From assembly GCF_006385255.1 (NCBI RefSeq), contig NZ_VFJE01000053.1, positions 124,001-188,000 on the forward strand: a stretch of DNA of 64,000 nt. The letters are read 5' to 3'. Source of the DNA: Flavobacterium microcysteis (GTDB taxonomy: Bacteria > Bacteroidota > Bacteroidia > Flavobacteriales > Flavobacteriaceae). Positions 53,501-61,976 of this stretch are shown here, one piece after another (within the stretch, counting starts at the first letter, position 1; every line of letters begins with the position of its first letter). The position numbers and the translations under genes are program-made. Under the pieces are notes generated by a model that saw only the letters and a list, made by a program, of their open reading frames with translations, did not search any database and was not told where the DNA came from.

Positions 53501-55392
53501 ACAATGGTTCGACAGACAATTGCGGAATTGCAACGTATGCACTTGACATTACAAGCTTCAATTGTACAAACATGGGTGCTAACACAGTAACTCTGATTGT
53601 AACTGACAATTATGGAAATTCGGCTTCGAATACGGCTATCGTAACCGTAGAAGATGTTATTGCTCCTATCGTTCTTACGCAGAATATTACTGTACAATTA
53701 GATGCTAACGGTCAGGCAACTATTACGCCTGCTCAAATCAATAATGCATCGACTGACAACTGCGGAATTGCAACGTATGCACTTGATATCACAAATTTCA
53801 ATTGTACAAATACAGGTGCTAACACTGTAACGTTGACAGTAACTGATGTGAATGGAAACACAGCTTCAAACACAGCAATTGTAACTGTAGAAGATGTTAT
53901 AGCTCCAACAGTTCTTACGCAGAATATCACAGTACAATTGGGTGCTAACGGACAAGCTACAATTACGCCTGCACAAATCAATAACGGTTCGACAGACAAT
54001 TGTGCTATTGCAACATATGCATTAGATATCACAGAGTTCAACTGTACTAATGTAGGTGCCAATACGGTAATGCTTACAGCAACTGACGCTAGCGGAAATG
54101 CTTCTTCAGCAACCGCTGTAGTAACTGTAGAAGACACTAGTGCTCCAACAGTAATCACACAGAACATTACGGTTCAGCTTGATACTAACGGACAAGCTAC
54201 AATCACAACAGCTCAAATTGATAATGGTTCAGCAGACAGTTGTGGAATTGCAACGTATGCTCTTGACATAACCGAGTTCAACTGTACTAATGTAGGTGCT
54301 AATACAGTAACCTTAACGATAACTGATGTGAATGGAAACACAGCTTCCAATACCGCTATCGTAACTGTGGCTGACACAATTGCTCCAACGGTAATCACTC
54401 AGAACATTACAGTTCAATTGGATATCAACGGACAGGTTACAATCACGCCTGCACAGATCAACAATGGTTCGACAGACAATTGCGGTATCGCAAGCTACAC
54501 ACTTGACAAGATAGATTTCTCTTGTTCAAATGTTGGAAACAACACCGTAATCTTAAGTGTAACTGATGTTAACGGAAATGTTGCTACTCAAACAGCAATA
54601 GTAACGGTTCAGGATGCAATGGCTCCATATGCTATCACACGTGATGTGACTGTTTCTCTTGATGCTGATGGAATGGCGTATATAACAGCTACAGAAATCA
54701 ACGATGGTTCTTCAGACAACTGTGGTATTGCTTCTATTGCGTTAAGCCAGACAGCTTTCAACTGTGGCGAAACCGGAGCTAATTTCGTGACTATGACGGT
54801 TACGGATATTCATGGAAATGTTTCATCAGCAGGGGCTGTAGTAACAGTTATCAATACGTTTGGAGATAATGACAATGATGGAATTCCTGACAATTGTGAT
54901 CCAGATGATGATAATGACGGTGTAGAAGACACTATCGATAACTGTCCGTTTACTTACAACCCAGATCAGACTGATACTGACAATGACGGATTGGGCGATG
55001 CTTGTGACGACGATTATGATAACGACGGTGTACCGAACGAATCAGACAACTGTCCTTACACATACAACCCAGGTCAGGAAGATATCGACAAAGACGGAAT
55101 CGGAGATGTTTGCGACTTGACAGAAATCAACATCTCTCAAGCGTTTACGCCAAACAACGACGGAATCAACGATACATGGCAAATTATCAACATCACCAAC
55201 TATCCAAATTCTGTAGTAAAAGTGTTTAACCGTTGGGGATCTGAAGTATTCAGTGCCAAAGGATACAAAAATGATTGGAATGGTCATTATAAAGGTTCTA
55301 GCAATCCGCTGCCTGAATCCTCATACTATTACCAAATTGATTTAGGAAACGGAACTCCTGTTTATGAAGGATGGATTTACCTAACCCGATAA
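47503..55392 (+). CDS. Giant T9SS-secreted adhesin with lectin domain and 18 tandem repeats
   Basis: Surface protein of 2629 residues. Order: signal peptide (1-32); N-terminal domain of unknown type (about 33-305); two fibronectin-III-like domains (about 306-507); two Ig/cadherin-like domains (about 510-695); an L-type lectin-like domain (about 697-904; [31 protein letters not shown]); another Ig-like domain (about 908-1005); eighteen 80-residue HYR-like repeats (about 1007-2449), mostly with two cysteines each; thrombospondin type-3 calcium-binding repeats (about 2455-2540; [19 protein letters not shown]); and a gliding-motility-type C-terminal domain (about 2544-2629; [22 protein letters not shown]). 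That terminal domain is the type B T9SS signal, which in known systems needs a SprF-like partner; one follows. Likely role: adhesion or gliding, resembling SprB in plan. Confidence 0.92.
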   Translation: MGNSKKYFRKLSLAIVLIVPVLMLLMPSFAEAQTRVINNNKLRVGNGSENSINNSGNMQQPFYYNAIAAQWRKLTYSNYALDNAYAVGGDGTNEWNTNGVTVQNPALTNQTIDYSGFTFTTAPNGYGKVVSKGNINVGGSLLEVENTFTLLQSAGYIEVKVKVKNVSAAPISNVRIWVGTRDDFVGLTDSNIKQKGNLVNGAFVLNTLPSQPSAALKIYNNDEAILFYSNSPRGNTIVNACCDWTNVIGQNPATSVVNSGTTDGSYGFYVRFNNLAVNASDDFTWYYAAGTLADIDDIIEDVAQASGAVNNITYTSAVFNSTSQNPVNGYYVVVPQGSAAPTEAQIQAGTAYGAVTPVAHGSSAMAANVEVPFPITGLTPNTTYELYFVTRDAVPAYSTIYHTSFTTLAYTVPNVTATTAASAITANSASSGGTVGSDGGQAVTERGICWSTTANPSIANSRTTDGSGLGTFTSAMAGLNAGTTYYVRAYATNSVGTAYGPQVTFTTVANNNPTISTIANQSVCANAATSALTFTVADVETPAASLTVTRSSSNTTLVPNANIVVSGTGANRTVTVTPAANQHGTATITLTVTDQLGATATTTFTVTVNQFPVIAYTSATYNLYQSQTITPIIVSNTGGASTNWSITPALPAGLIFNPLNGTITGTPTGSQSTASYTVTANNNGCTATTSFSIYITPCNTFNASDVITNGNALLTGNEVRLTESLGNLFGTVWGKARLDLNENFKISTQLYFGASDAGADGLAFVLQPLSSNQGVAGGGLGYQGISPSLAVEFDTFYNSGADPISNDHIAIVKNGLALSTSAHSEFVPYYNAGQIEDGNWHDAVFEWIASSKTFKVTYEGTVIFNTVIDIPNTILGNQYAYWGFTAATGGSVNEHRVRFNGNCLTSIVSTPPTISTVANQSYCYNTSGSVNVTVADSESPVANISLQATGSTNTALLPLANISVTGAGATRTVSFTPVAGQFGTSSVTLRATDGDGTTSTRTFTVTFDDTVNPIAVAQNLTLYLGTNGQATTTAAAINNGSSDNCGIASITASPLTFNGTNLGTNTVTLTVTDVKGNVGTTTSTITVIDNIAPTVITQNATVSIGANGQVSITPAQVNNGSFDNVGITSLTVSPSTFNCSNLGPNTVTLTAVDASGNTSSSTAVVTVQDTTNPTIITRNITVNLNAAGIYNLVPSEVNNGSYDNCGISNLGITRALFTCADVGQSFTITLFGNDPTGNLGAATAVVTVADVMAPTVITQNLTVQLNASGQATITPAQINNGSTDNCGIASYALSKTTFNCSETGANTVTLSVTDIHGNTGTATAVVTVQDTTNPTIITQNITVQLDANGQVTITPAQVNNGSFDNCAITAYALDITSFNCTNVGANTVTLTGTDASGNSASNTAIVTVEDVIAPIVLTQNITVQLDANGQATITPAQINNASTDNCAIATYALDITAFDCTDIGANTVTLTVTDVNGNSASNTAVVTVQDVIAPTVLTQNITIQLDANGQATITAAQINNASTDNCAIATYVLDITAFDCTDIGANTVTLTVTDVNGNSASNTAIVTVEDVIAPIVLTQNITVQLDANGQATITPAQINNASTDNCAIATYVLDITAFDCTNVGTNTVTLTVTDVNGNSASNTAIVTVEDVIAPTVLTQNITVQLDANGQVTITPAQINNASTDNCTIATYVLDITSFDCTNVGTNTVTLTVTDVNGNTASNTAVVTVEDTLAPIVLTQNITVELDANGQATITPAQINNASTDNCAIATYTLDITSFSCANVGPNTVVLTVTDIHGNSASNTAIVTVEDNINPTVLTQNITVQLDTNGQATITPAQINNGSFDNCTIATYVLDTTAFTCENVGVNTVTLTVTDVNGNSASNTAVVTVEDNILPTMIAQNVTVHLNINGEYTLTTADVDNGSFDNCAIETMGISRTFFNCSDIGTTNTITLFGVDVNGNYASTTAIITVADMMAPTVRTQNITVELDANGQATITPAQINNGSTDNCGIATYALDITSFNCTNMGANTVTLIVTDNYGNSASNTAIVTVEDVIAPIVLTQNITVQLDANGQATITPAQINNASTDNCGIATYALDITNFNCTNTGANTVTLTVTDVNGNTASNTAIVTVEDVIAPTVLTQNITVQLGANGQATITPAQINNGSTDNCAIATYALDITEFNCTNVGANTVMLTATDASGNASSATAVVTVEDTSAPTVITQNITVQLDTNGQATITTAQIDNGSADSCGIATYALDITEFNCTNVGANTVTLTITDVNGNTASNTAIVTVADTIAPTVITQNITVQLDINGQVTITPAQINNGSTDNCGIASYTLDKIDFSCSNVGNNTVILSVTDVNGNVATQTAIVTVQDAMAPYAITRDVTVSLDADGMAYITATEINDGSSDNCGIASIALSQTAFNCGETGANFVTMTVTDIHGNVSSAGAVVTVINTFGDNDNDGIPDNCDPDDDNDGVEDTIDNCPFTYNPDQTDTDNDGLGDACDDDYDNDGVPNESDNCPYTYNPGQEDIDKDGIGDVCDLTEINISQAFTPNNDGINDTWQIINITNYPNSVVKVFNRWGSEVFSAKGYKNDWNGHYKGSSNPLPESSYYYQIDLGNGTPVYEGWIYLTR
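50523..54849 (+). repeat. Eighteen tandem 240-bp units inside the adhesin gene
   Basis: The coding sequence is periodic at exactly 240 bp (80 codons), except that one unit is 243 bp. Anchors (the codons before GCT AAC GGA CAG) recur at about 50578, 50818, 51058, 51298, 51538, 51778, 52018, 52258, 52498, 52738, 52978, 53218, 53461, 53701, 53941, 54181, 54421 and 54661. Units 6-9 are the most similar at DNA level, a sign of recent expansion or conversion. Confidence 0.88.
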
Positions 55393-55420
55393 TCAGCAAC
55401 AAATAAAAATGACAATCATT

Positions 55421-56320
55421 ATGAAAACATTCAATAAATTAAGCACTGTACTGTTATTTTTCTTTGCCGCTTATGCATACGGGCAACAGGAAACGAGCTT
55501 TACATTTTACAGAAATAATATGAACATCATCAACCCTGCTTATGCAGGGGCTGATGGTGAAACCATAATCTCAAGCAATTTCAAGACACAATGGGCAGGA
55601 GTAAAAGATGCTCCGGAAACCCAGGCTGTATCTTTTGGAACGCCAACAGGGAAAAAATTGGGAATCGGACTTTCTATTATCAACGATAAGACATTCGTTG
55701 AAAAACAGACTTCGGTTTTTGCAGATTTCTCTTATTTGGTTCCTATAAACGAAACTCTTGACCTGTACCTGGGAGTTAAGGCGGGCGGAAATTTTTACGA
55801 TGTAAACGTGAACGGATTACAAACTTACAATGTAGAATCTGACCCGTCTTTGGTAAACATCAACCGATTTAATCCTAACTTTGGTATTGGAGCTTATTTA
55901 AAGCACAAGAAATTTTATGTTTCGCTTTCTACTCCAAAAATGCTTAGTACCCAACGTGCTAAAAATGAAGACGGAGTGGCAACAGTGGCTTCAGACAGGC
56001 CTCATATTTACCTCAGCGGCGGTTATGACATCAAGCTAAATGAAGACTTTATGCTAAAGCCTTCTACCCTGCTTCGTTATGTAAACGGTGCTCCGGTTTC
56101 TATGGATATCACAGGTCTTGTGAGCTACAAACAGCAATTTGGACTTGGTGTGGCTTACAGAACAGACAAAGCCATCAACGGATTGGCAACTATAAAAGTT
56201 AACGATTGGTTTGATTTTGGGTATGCTTATGAGCATTCTTTACGTGATGAAATTGCAAACGTAACTAGTGGGACACATGAATTTTATTTGAGATTTAACT
56301 TGACGCCAAAAGCAAATTAA
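55421..56320 (+). CDS. PorP/SprF-family type IX secretion membrane protein
   Basis: Outer-membrane beta-barrel of 299 residues from the ATG at 55421; a start twelve bases upstream adds MTII and is less likely. The signal peptide ends FFAAYAYGQ. The mature protein opens with the family motif FTFYRNNMNIINPAYAGADG, followed by WAGVKDAPETQAVSFGTP and GLGIGLSIINDK-type strands, and ends FYLRFNL. In Flavobacterium johnsoniae SprF is needed to secrete SprB and binds its type B C-terminal domain. Here the gene lies 28 bases after the adhesin gene whose product has that domain, so it is the cognate secretion/anchoring partner by family and position. Confidence 0.93.
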   Translation: MKTFNKLSTVLLFFFAAYAYGQQETSFTFYRNNMNIINPAYAGADGETIISSNFKTQWAGVKDAPETQAVSFGTPTGKKLGIGLSIINDKTFVEKQTSVFADFSYLVPINETLDLYLGVKAGGNFYDVNVNGLQTYNVESDPSLVNINRFNPNFGIGAYLKHKKFYVSLSTPKMLSTQRAKNEDGVATVASDRPHIYLSGGYDIKLNEDFMLKPSTLLRYVNGAPVSMDITGLVSYKQQFGLGVAYRTDKAINGLATIKVNDWFDFGYAYEHSLRDEIANVTSGTHEFYLRFNLTPKAN

Positions 56321-56340
56321 GAGTCGGATTCAATCCAACT

Positions 56341-56370
56341 AAAAAGCGGGGACAATGTCCCCGCTTTTTT
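56341..56370. terminator. Terminator after the adhesin operon
   Basis: AAAAAGCGGGGAC and GTCCCCGCTTTTTT form a strong GC-rich stem flanked by A and T tracts, 20 bases after the SprF-like gene. Symmetry allows function in both directions; the convergent permease gene ends at 56509. Confidence 0.9.
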
Positions 56371-56439
56371 ATTTATGTTCTTTATGATTCCCAAAAACTT
56401 TGTGCTAGAATATGTCTCGGAATATCTATCTGTTAATTG

Positions 56440-56467
56440 CTTTGCGGCTCTGCGCCTTTGCGTGAAA
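56440..56467. repeat. Intergenic octamer repeat CTTTGCGG / CTCTGCGC / CTTTGCGT
   Basis: Three consecutive octamers followed by GAAA. The period and the CTTNGCGN pattern parallel the complement of the CTAAGGNN octamers at 8064-8312 (CTTAGCGT, CTTAGTGC on the other strand), so both may be one element family. The element lies between convergent genes in both places. Confidence 0.55.
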
Positions 56468-56508
56468 TAATGGCTCGCAAAGATTCTGAGAGCATCTTTT
56501 AAGCTTAT

Positions 56509-57405
56509 TTAAACCGTATCGATAAAATTCTTTTCTGTTCTATTAAAAACGATAAGTCCCAATAAAAAGATAACGATTGAAAATACAACAGAATAAACAA
56601 GACCAAATGTTGTAAACTCACCTTTGCCCAGATAAGAATATTTGAAAAACTCAAAAAGGCTGGTCAGTGGATTTAGATACACCAGGTTTTCATAACCGTA
56701 AGGCTTTAATTTTTTTACTACTAAAGAAGTAGGATACACCACCGGAGTAAGATACATATAAAGCTGTACGCCAAAACCAATTAAAAAAGTCAGGTCTCTG
56801 TATTTTGTTGTCATGGAAGAAATAATCATTCCGAATCCAAGCGAAATCAAGGCCATCAGAATCAAAAGAATCGGTGTAAATACAATTTCCCAATTTGGCA
56901 TAACAGCTTTGCCTTGCATGATAAAATAAGTCATCATGCAGATAAAAAACAGAAACTGTATACCAAACTTTAAAAGATTGGATATCGTTATGGATATGGG
57001 CATGATAACCCTTGGAAAATAGACTTTCCCGAAAATATTCTGATTGGTTTTGAAAGTATCTGAAGTCGATTTAAAACAATCTGAAAAATAAAACCAAAGC
57101 GTATTTCCTGCTAATGCAAACAAGAAATAATTAATCCCGTCTGATTCAATCTGCGCTATTTTATTAAAAATCACAAACTGTATAATGGAAGTCAGCAAAG
57201 GCTGAATCAAAAACCATAACGGTCCTAAAACGGTCTGCTTATAATAGGTTACTATGTCTCTTTTGACAAATAACATCAGCAAATCACGATACCTCCAGAT
57301 TTCTTCAAAATTAAAAGCTACCAGCTTTCTTTTGGGAGATATTTCATAAAGCCATTGCTGGTCATTGAGGCTGATTCCTGTTTGTCTTGCTATTTTTTCA
57401 GCCAT
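56509..57405 (-). CDS. ABC-2 type polysaccharide exporter permease (Wzm-like)
   Basis: Inner-membrane permease of 298 residues with six predicted helices. It has the Wzm/TagG N-terminal segment LLMLFVKRDIVTYYKQTVLG, then LWFLIQPLLTSIIQFVIF, and a middle region NTLWFYFSDCFKSTSDTFKTNQNI, LRxxxFP-like KVYFPRVIMPIS, and YLNPLTSLFEFFKYSYLG near the C-terminus. Such permeases work with a Wzt ATPase, but no ATPase gene is adjacent; the only candidate in the window is at 13107-14375. It overlaps the second Wzc gene by 16 bases and is the last gene of the unit that begins with the second Wza. Confidence 0.92.
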   Translation of the reverse strand: MAEKIARQTGISLNDQQWLYEISPKRKLVAFNFEEIWRYRDLLMLFVKRDIVTYYKQTVLGPLWFLIQPLLTSIIQFVIFNKIAQIESDGINYFLFALAGNTLWFYFSDCFKSTSDTFKTNQNIFGKVYFPRVIMPISITISNLLKFGIQFLFFICMMTYFIMQGKAVMPNWEIVFTPILLILMALISLGFGMIISSMTTKYRDLTFLIGFGVQLYMYLTPVVYPTSLVVKKLKPYGYENLVYLNPLTSLFEFFKYSYLGKGEFTTFGLVYSVVFSIVIFLLGLIVFNRTEKNFIDTV

Positions 57406-59831
57406 TTGTTTAGAAGTCTTTTAAAACGATTTTCTGATTCGCCTTCATCGTGATAGCCATTGCTGTAATCGCCATAACCATAGCCGTAGCCATAACCATA
57501 TCTGGCTTTACTTTCGTAGCCGTTAAATACAATGCTTATGTTGGTCAGTTCGCCTCTCTTATGTTTGTCATTTACCAAAGCCAGCATTCCTTTTTTGGTA
57601 ACGTTCTGGCGAACCACATAAAGCGTGGCATCGCAAAACTGTGCTAATTCCAAAGCATCAGAAACCAATCCAACCGGAGGCGTATCTAAAATGATATAAT
57701 CGTATTTTCTTTTTAAGTCATCCAGCAAATCTTTCATGCTATCTCCCAGGATAAGTTCAGCCGGATTAGGCGGAATTGGTCCTGAAGTGATGACATCCAG
57801 ATGCTGTATTTTTGTTTTTTGGATGATTTCATCTGCAGTTTTTTGTCCAATCAGATAATTCACTACTCCAAAAGTATTGTCAAGATCAAAGTCTCCAAAA
57901 ATTTTAGGCTTTCTTAAATCCAATCCTACAATTACGGTTTTCTTTTCGCTTAATGCAAAAACAGTAGCAATGTTTATGGAACAGAATGTCTTTCCTTCTC
58001 CACTGATTGACGATGTCAACATCAGCGTTTTTGCTCCGGAAAGCTTTTGTTTTTTATATAGGAACTGAAGTGATGACCTAATGGCACGGAAAGATTCTGC
58101 CAATGCTGATTTTGGTTTTTCAAGTACCGCCAAATTGCTAGGCGTTTTCTTTTTCCCGATGACACCTAACAATGGAATTTTGGTCAGCTTGCCAATATCT
58201 TCTACCGTATTGATGCTGTTATCCATAAACGTAATGACAAACACAATAACCAACGGAATCATTAATCCCAGAAATAAAGCAAGCACATAATTTACACTGG
58301 TTTTTGGACCTAATAATCCACCTCCTGTATCTTTAGCCGAATCAATAAAATGGATATCAGAAAGGTTCGCTGCCTTGACAATGTTGGCTTCATTTCTTTT
58401 GGCAAGAAATGTATTAAATATGCTTTCCGCCAAATCGTATTTTCTGGTAATTTTCAATAAATCCTGCTGATCATCCGGCAATCTCTTGATAGTGCTTTCT
58501 GCCTGGCCCATTTTAGCATTGACTAATGCCAGATCATTCTGGATAACCGCTTTTGCTGATGTAATATTTTCTAAAAGAACCTTTTTGACCGATTCCATTT
58601 CGTTATCAAAATCTCTGAAAAACCGCTCATTCTTTACGGCGTATGCCTTTTCAGAACGTTGGATTGAAAGTGCGATTAATCGGGAAACGTTTCCTACAAT
58701 GTTAGGATCGTCGATTCCGGCAACAGCAGGTGCTGGCAATTTTGAATAATCGACACTGTTGTTCAGATAAGAACGCAACGTATTGTAATAGGCTATTTTA
58801 CGGTTGATTGCGTCTTTTTCAACATCAAGTCCCGCTAACTTCTCTGAAATCTTTTCGCCTCCGTCTCCCAGTTCAAGAACATTTTTGCCTCTGCGGAAAT
58901 CTTTCAGTTGGCCTTCTGTTCCTTTTAGCTGGTCTTCCATCTGGATGAGCGTGCTGTCAATAAAAGCAATGGTGTTAATAGCAAATTGGTTCTTGCTGTC
59001 TAACTGATTCTTTCTCAATACCTGAACTGTAGTATTTAGATAGTCAACCATGCGGGCCTTATTGGTTCCCTGCATGGAAAGCTTTAAGATAGAACTACCT
59101 TTGCTGTCGCTATCTACACTAATGCCTTGATACTGGTTCACGACACTATTGAAATTGTCAAATCTCACAAAGTATTCCTTGCCGGCATACGAGCTTGCAT
59201 CAGACTTTAATTCCAGTTTCCAGTTCAGATAAGGCAGCTTGACCTGTTCTCCCACCTTAAACTTTTTACTATAGTTTCCAATTGCAACGGCTATCTGGCT
59301 TTTGCTGTCATTATAATAATTGATAAGGCTTGCACTTTCATTTTCAAAAGCAACCGAAAGTTCATATTCGGAAGCGTTTAAGAATTTTATTTTTATCGGA
59401 ATTCCAGACAGCTGTCCTTTGGATTTGTCGATTACTACTTTAAACGGAGCTTCACCATACGCATCAATCAGATTGTATTTTCCTTGCGTGAAATATTTAA
59501 TATAATATTCGAGCTTGGCAACCACAATTTCATTGTGAGAGCGTGATTTTAGTGTAGTTATGATGGTCTGAACCTTATCAGACGTACCTCCCCAGTTAAA
59601 AACAAGGCTGGTATTGGAAGTAAAAAAAGGATTGCTCTCTTCACGAATAGCGATAAGGCTCTCCATTCCGTAAATTTTCTCTTTACGGATGTTTACCTGA
59701 TAGGCTATGGCAAAACATATAATAAGGCTCACCAAAAACCATTTCCAGTAACTCAATATTTTTATCAAGAAACCTTTGAAATCGAAATTGTTCTGATTTT
59801 CAAAAAATGAAAAGTCCTTCGGATCAAGCAT
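57390..59831 (-). CDS. Second Wzc-like polysaccharide co-polymerase / tyrosine kinase
   Basis: Inner-membrane protein of 813 residues, paralogue of 15343-17694. A helix near residues 30-50 and another near 505-525 bound a periplasmic domain with long coiled coils. The kinase domain shows SSISGEGKTF (Walker A), VIVGLDLRKPK (Walker A') and YDYIILDTPPVG (Walker B). The tail again has alternating Gly-Tyr residues followed by more Tyr, then a basic end (RFKRLLNKWLKK). It lies eight bases after Wza and overlaps the permease gene, a joint use of Wza/Wzc and ABC-2 permease that is unusual for a canonical Wzx/Wzy system. Confidence 0.91.
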   Translation of the reverse strand: MLDPKDFSFFENQNNFDFKGFLIKILSYWKWFLVSLIICFAIAYQVNIRKEKIYGMESLIAIREESNPFFTSNTSLVFNWGGTSDKVQTIITTLKSRSHNEIVVAKLEYYIKYFTQGKYNLIDAYGEAPFKVVIDKSKGQLSGIPIKIKFLNASEYELSVAFENESASLINYYNDSKSQIAVAIGNYSKKFKVGEQVKLPYLNWKLELKSDASSYAGKEYFVRFDNFNSVVNQYQGISVDSDSKGSSILKLSMQGTNKARMVDYLNTTVQVLRKNQLDSKNQFAINTIAFIDSTLIQMEDQLKGTEGQLKDFRRGKNVLELGDGGEKISEKLAGLDVEKDAINRKIAYYNTLRSYLNNSVDYSKLPAPAVAGIDDPNIVGNVSRLIALSIQRSEKAYAVKNERFFRDFDNEMESVKKVLLENITSAKAVIQNDLALVNAKMGQAESTIKRLPDDQQDLLKITRKYDLAESIFNTFLAKRNEANIVKAANLSDIHFIDSAKDTGGGLLGPKTSVNYVLALFLGLMIPLVIVFVITFMDNSINTVEDIGKLTKIPLLGVIGKKKTPSNLAVLEKPKSALAESFRAIRSSLQFLYKKQKLSGAKTLMLTSSISGEGKTFCSINIATVFALSEKKTVIVGLDLRKPKIFGDFDLDNTFGVVNYLIGQKTADEIIQKTKIQHLDVITSGPIPPNPAELILGDSMKDLLDDLKRKYDYIILDTPPVGLVSDALELAQFCDATLYVVRQNVTKKGMLALVNDKHKRGELTNISIVFNGYESKARYGYGYGYGYGDYSNGYHDEGESENRFKRLLNKWLKK

Positions 59832-59839
59832 GGTATAGA

Positions 59840-60628
59840 TTATCTGTTAATGAGCACTATTGCTGTGGTAACTAGAGAAATCAGCGTAAGGACGGTTGCC
59901 AACGATTGAATTCCTGTTGTTCCGGTTCCCCATGATTTTTGTTTTAAAGGCTTAACATAAATATAGTCGTTTGGCTGGATATAGTAATAAGGGGAATTTA
60001 TGACACTAGCATCCGTAAGGTCTAACGTATGCATTTCGGTTCCGTGAGGATATTGACGAATAATGGTTACTTCTTTTCGGTTTCCTACCATGGTTATATC
60101 ACCTGAATTCGCAAGGGCTTCCATGACGTTAGCTCTGTCCTGAAACAATACCTTTGTTCCCGGCGATGCGACTTCTCCATTTACGGTATAACGAAGACCA
60201 GTCAGTTTTACATTTACAAAAATATTGGCCTCTTTATGGAAATATTCGTCTAATAGTTGTTTTTCAATTTTAATCCTGATTTCTTCTAATGTCAGGCCAA
60301 CGACCTTGACTTCACCAAGAACCGGAATCCTGATGTTTCCGTGGTCATCTACAGAATATCCGTTAAAGTATAGATTTTGTTCATTCAGGTTATTTACATT
60401 CCCGTCTGCAGCATTAAACATTTCTACCAAAGCGGCATCCAATGCTTTGATCTTAATGCTCATGATATCATTTGTTTGCACCCGATAAGGCTTTGCTACA
60501 ACAGGATTTACAGAAGAAGTCGTTTCAGAGTTATTCTTGTTCTGAAGATATATCAAATCCTGGTTAGGAACACATGAGGCAAAAATAATAGCTATCACTA
60601 TTGAAAGAAACGGGAGTGATTTCTTCAT
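59840..60628 (-). CDS. Second Wza-like outer-membrane polysaccharide export lipoprotein
   Basis: Outer-membrane lipoprotein of 262 residues from the ATG at 60628. A longer frame from 60769 would run into recR and place the signal peptide inside the protein, so it is rejected. The signal ends in the lipobox IIFASCVPNQ. The export domain starts YRVQTNDIMSIKIKA, the SLBB-like part has YTVNGEVASPGTKVLF, and a terminal hydrophobic helix (SLATVLTLISLVTTAIVLI) closes the protein. It is the first gene of the Wza-Wzc-Wzm unit; a promoter lies within the recR coding end. Confidence 0.9.
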   Translation of the reverse strand: MKKSLPFLSIVIAIIFASCVPNQDLIYLQNKNNSETTSSVNPVVAKPYRVQTNDIMSIKIKALDAALVEMFNAADGNVNNLNEQNLYFNGYSVDDHGNIRIPVLGEVKVVGLTLEEIRIKIEKQLLDEYFHKEANIFVNVKLTGLRYTVNGEVASPGTKVLFQDRANVMEALANSGDITMVGNRKEVTIIRQYPHGTEMHTLDLTDASVINSPYYYIQPNDYIYVKPLKQKSWGTGTTGIQSLATVLTLISLVTTAIVLINR

Positions 60629-60646
60629 TATCAATTTTTTAGTAAA

Positions 60647-60681
60647 CAAATATAGTTTTTCATTTAGAATATGATAAACAA
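60647..60681 (-). promoter_or_regulatory. Promoter for the second Wza-Wzc-Wzm unit
   Basis: Minus-strand TTG (60679-60681), 24 bases, then TATATTTG (60647-60654), a perfect TAnnTTTG. The spacer is one base longer than the usual range. It lies between recR and the ATG at 60628 and supports that start. Confidence 0.45.
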
Positions 60682-60683
60682 TT

Positions 60684-61304
60684 CTAAGTATTTTTAAATG
60701 AATTTTCAAAGGGAACTCGCTGCAGGATACTTCTTCCAAGCGTGACTTCGTCTGCATATTCCAATTCATCGCCTACAGAAATTCCTCGTGCAATTGTAGA
60801 CGTTATTACATCACAGTCTTTAATCTGTTTGTAAATATAAAAATTAGTGGTATCGCCTTCCATGGTTGAGCTCAGTGCAAAAATCAGCTCCCGGATGTTT
60901 CCTGTCTTGACTTTTTCTACTAAAGTTGGAATATTCAGTTGGCTTGGGCCAATGCCATCGATAGGCGATATTTTCCCTCCCAAAACATGATAGATTCCTC
61001 TAAATTGTCCTGTATTTTCGATAGCCATTACATCACGGATATCTTCTACAACGCAAATTAGTTGATGATCCCGATTGGAATTTGAGCAGATTTCACAAAC
61101 TGTAACGTCAGAAATATTATGGCAGCTTTGGCAAAATTTAATTTCTTCACGCATGGTCAAAAGTGCCTGAGACAGTAAACTTGTCTGTTCTTTTGGCTGT
61201 TTCAGCAAATGCAATACCAATCGCAATGCCGTGCGCTTGCCAATTCCCGGTAATTGAGACATTTCATAAACTGCCTTTTCTAAAAGTTTCGAAGAAAATT
61301 CCAT
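60684..61304 (-). CDS. recR: Recombination mediator protein RecR
   Basis: Cytoplasmic DNA-repair protein of 206 residues that acts with RecO and RecF to load RecA. The start at 61304 gives the canonical [20 protein letters not shown]; an ATG nine bases upstream is less conserved. It has the helix-hairpin-helix [17 protein letters not shown], a four-Cys zinc finger (CQSCHN and CEICSN), and the Toprim segment [20 protein letters not shown] with [17 protein letters not shown] -7 element TATATTTG lies at 61311-61318 immediately upstream. Housekeeping gene between two glycan or unknown genes. Confidence 0.97.
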   Translation of the reverse strand: MEFSSKLLEKAVYEMSQLPGIGKRTALRLVLHLLKQPKEQTSLLSQALLTMREEIKFCQSCHNISDVTVCEICSNSNRDHQLICVVEDIRDVMAIENTGQFRGIYHVLGGKISPIDGIGPSQLNIPTLVEKVKTGNIRELIFALSSTMEGDTTNFYIYKQIKDCDVITSTIARGISVGDELEYADEVTLGRSILQRVPFENSFKNT

Positions 61305-61310
61305 AGAGTG

Positions 61311-61318
61311 CAAATATA
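61311..61318 (-). promoter_or_regulatory. -7 element for recR
   Basis: Minus-strand TATATTTG, a perfect TAnnTTTG, only seven bases before the recR start codon. No convincing -33 TTG was found; the transcript would be nearly leaderless. Confidence 0.35.
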
Positions 61319-61363
61319 CTAAACGGAGGCTGGATTTTTAACAGAGATAGAAACTGTTTTAAA

Positions 61364-61399
61364 CAAAAAAAGCTTCCTGAAGAACCGGAAGCTTTTGTT
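61364..61399. terminator. Terminator between the secreted-protein gene and recR
   Basis: AAAAGCTTCC and GGAAGCTTTT form a perfect stem with a nine-base loop and T/A-rich flanks on both sides. It lies 13 bases after the stop of the minus-strand gene at 61413. Confidence 0.8.
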
Positions 61400-61412
61400 T
61401 GTTTTGTGTTAG

Positions 61413-61877
61413 CTATTTTATAGCTTTTGCAGATAGGGCTGCTTTTTTTATTTCATCTTTGAATGTCTCTTTGGCTTTTAAATCATAACCGCCGGAAATC
61501 ATAATCGTATTCTGCTTATCCACTTTTACGACATAAATTTCCATAACGAGATCTTGTCCATCATCGTTCTTGATTAAAGCAGTCTGATAAAGAACATCTT
61601 TTCCTTTTTCTTTCAGCTCTCCTTTTTTCACATTGGTAAGATCCTTATCTTCTGAAATAGCCTGCATTTCTGCTTTTGCTTCTTCATAAGTCTGCGCCAT
61701 CATGTTTGCCATAATAAAGGCAACCGGTTCTGTTGACATGTACATGTTTCCTTCTGCCATCGGAAAAAGCGATTTATTGAAATTCATGTCAATCTTGACA
61801 TCAGAAGCCGCATCTTCTTGGGCAAATCCTGCATATGAAACTAAAAACAGGGCAATTGCAATAACGATTTTTCTCAT
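61413..61877 (-). CDS. Secreted protein of unknown function
   Basis: Protein of 154 residues with a signal peptide (about 1-19, LFLVSYAGFAQ). The mature part is acidic-basic mixed, with an Ala/Glu-rich helix (TYEEAKAEMQAISEDKD), then two beta strands (KDVLYQTALIKNDDGQDLVM and YVVKVDKQNTIMISGGYD). No catalytic motif or named domain was recognised; similar small proteins are common among flavobacteria in my knowledge. A -7 element TAAATTTG at 61901-61908 lies upstream and a terminator follows, so it is a one-gene unit divergent from the symporter. Confidence 0.75.
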   Translation of the reverse strand: MRKIVIAIALFLVSYAGFAQEDAASDVKIDMNFNKSLFPMAEGNMYMSTEPVAFIMANMMAQTYEEAKAEMQAISEDKDLTNVKKGELKEKGKDVLYQTALIKNDDGQDLVMEIYVVKVDKQNTIMISGGYDLKAKETFKDEIKKAALSAKAIK

Positions 61878-61900
61878 CTAATTTTCTTTTTGATTTATTC

Positions 61901-61938
61901 CAAATTTAGAATAAAACTGCGATTAATTGCTATTTTTG
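61901..61938. promoter_or_regulatory. Divergent -7 elements for the secreted protein and symporter genes
   Basis: Minus-strand TAAATTTG (61901-61908) for the gene at 61877 and plus-strand TATTTTTG (61931-61938) for the gene at 61977. Both match TAnnTTTG exactly. Neither has a clear -33 TTG. Confidence 0.42.
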
Positions 61939-61976
61939 GGTAAATTTTATTTGCTTTGCAATAAACTCAAACACAG

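Noticed and set aside
48705-54398. Many antisense reading frames of 60-150 codons opposite the adhesin gene
   Set aside because: They follow the repeat period and are Val/Ala/Ile-rich mirror translations of the Thr/Asn-rich repeats. They lack their own promoters and are a by-product of codon composition.
50523-54849. CRISPR-like appearance of evenly spaced repeats
   Set aside because: The period is 240 bp, the whole unit is repetitive, and the frame is open throughout as a protein; there are no short palindromic repeats with unique spacers.
60629-60769. Longer start for the second Wza gene
   Set aside because: It would overlap recR and place the lipoprotein signal after 47 residues; a promoter lies in this stretch.
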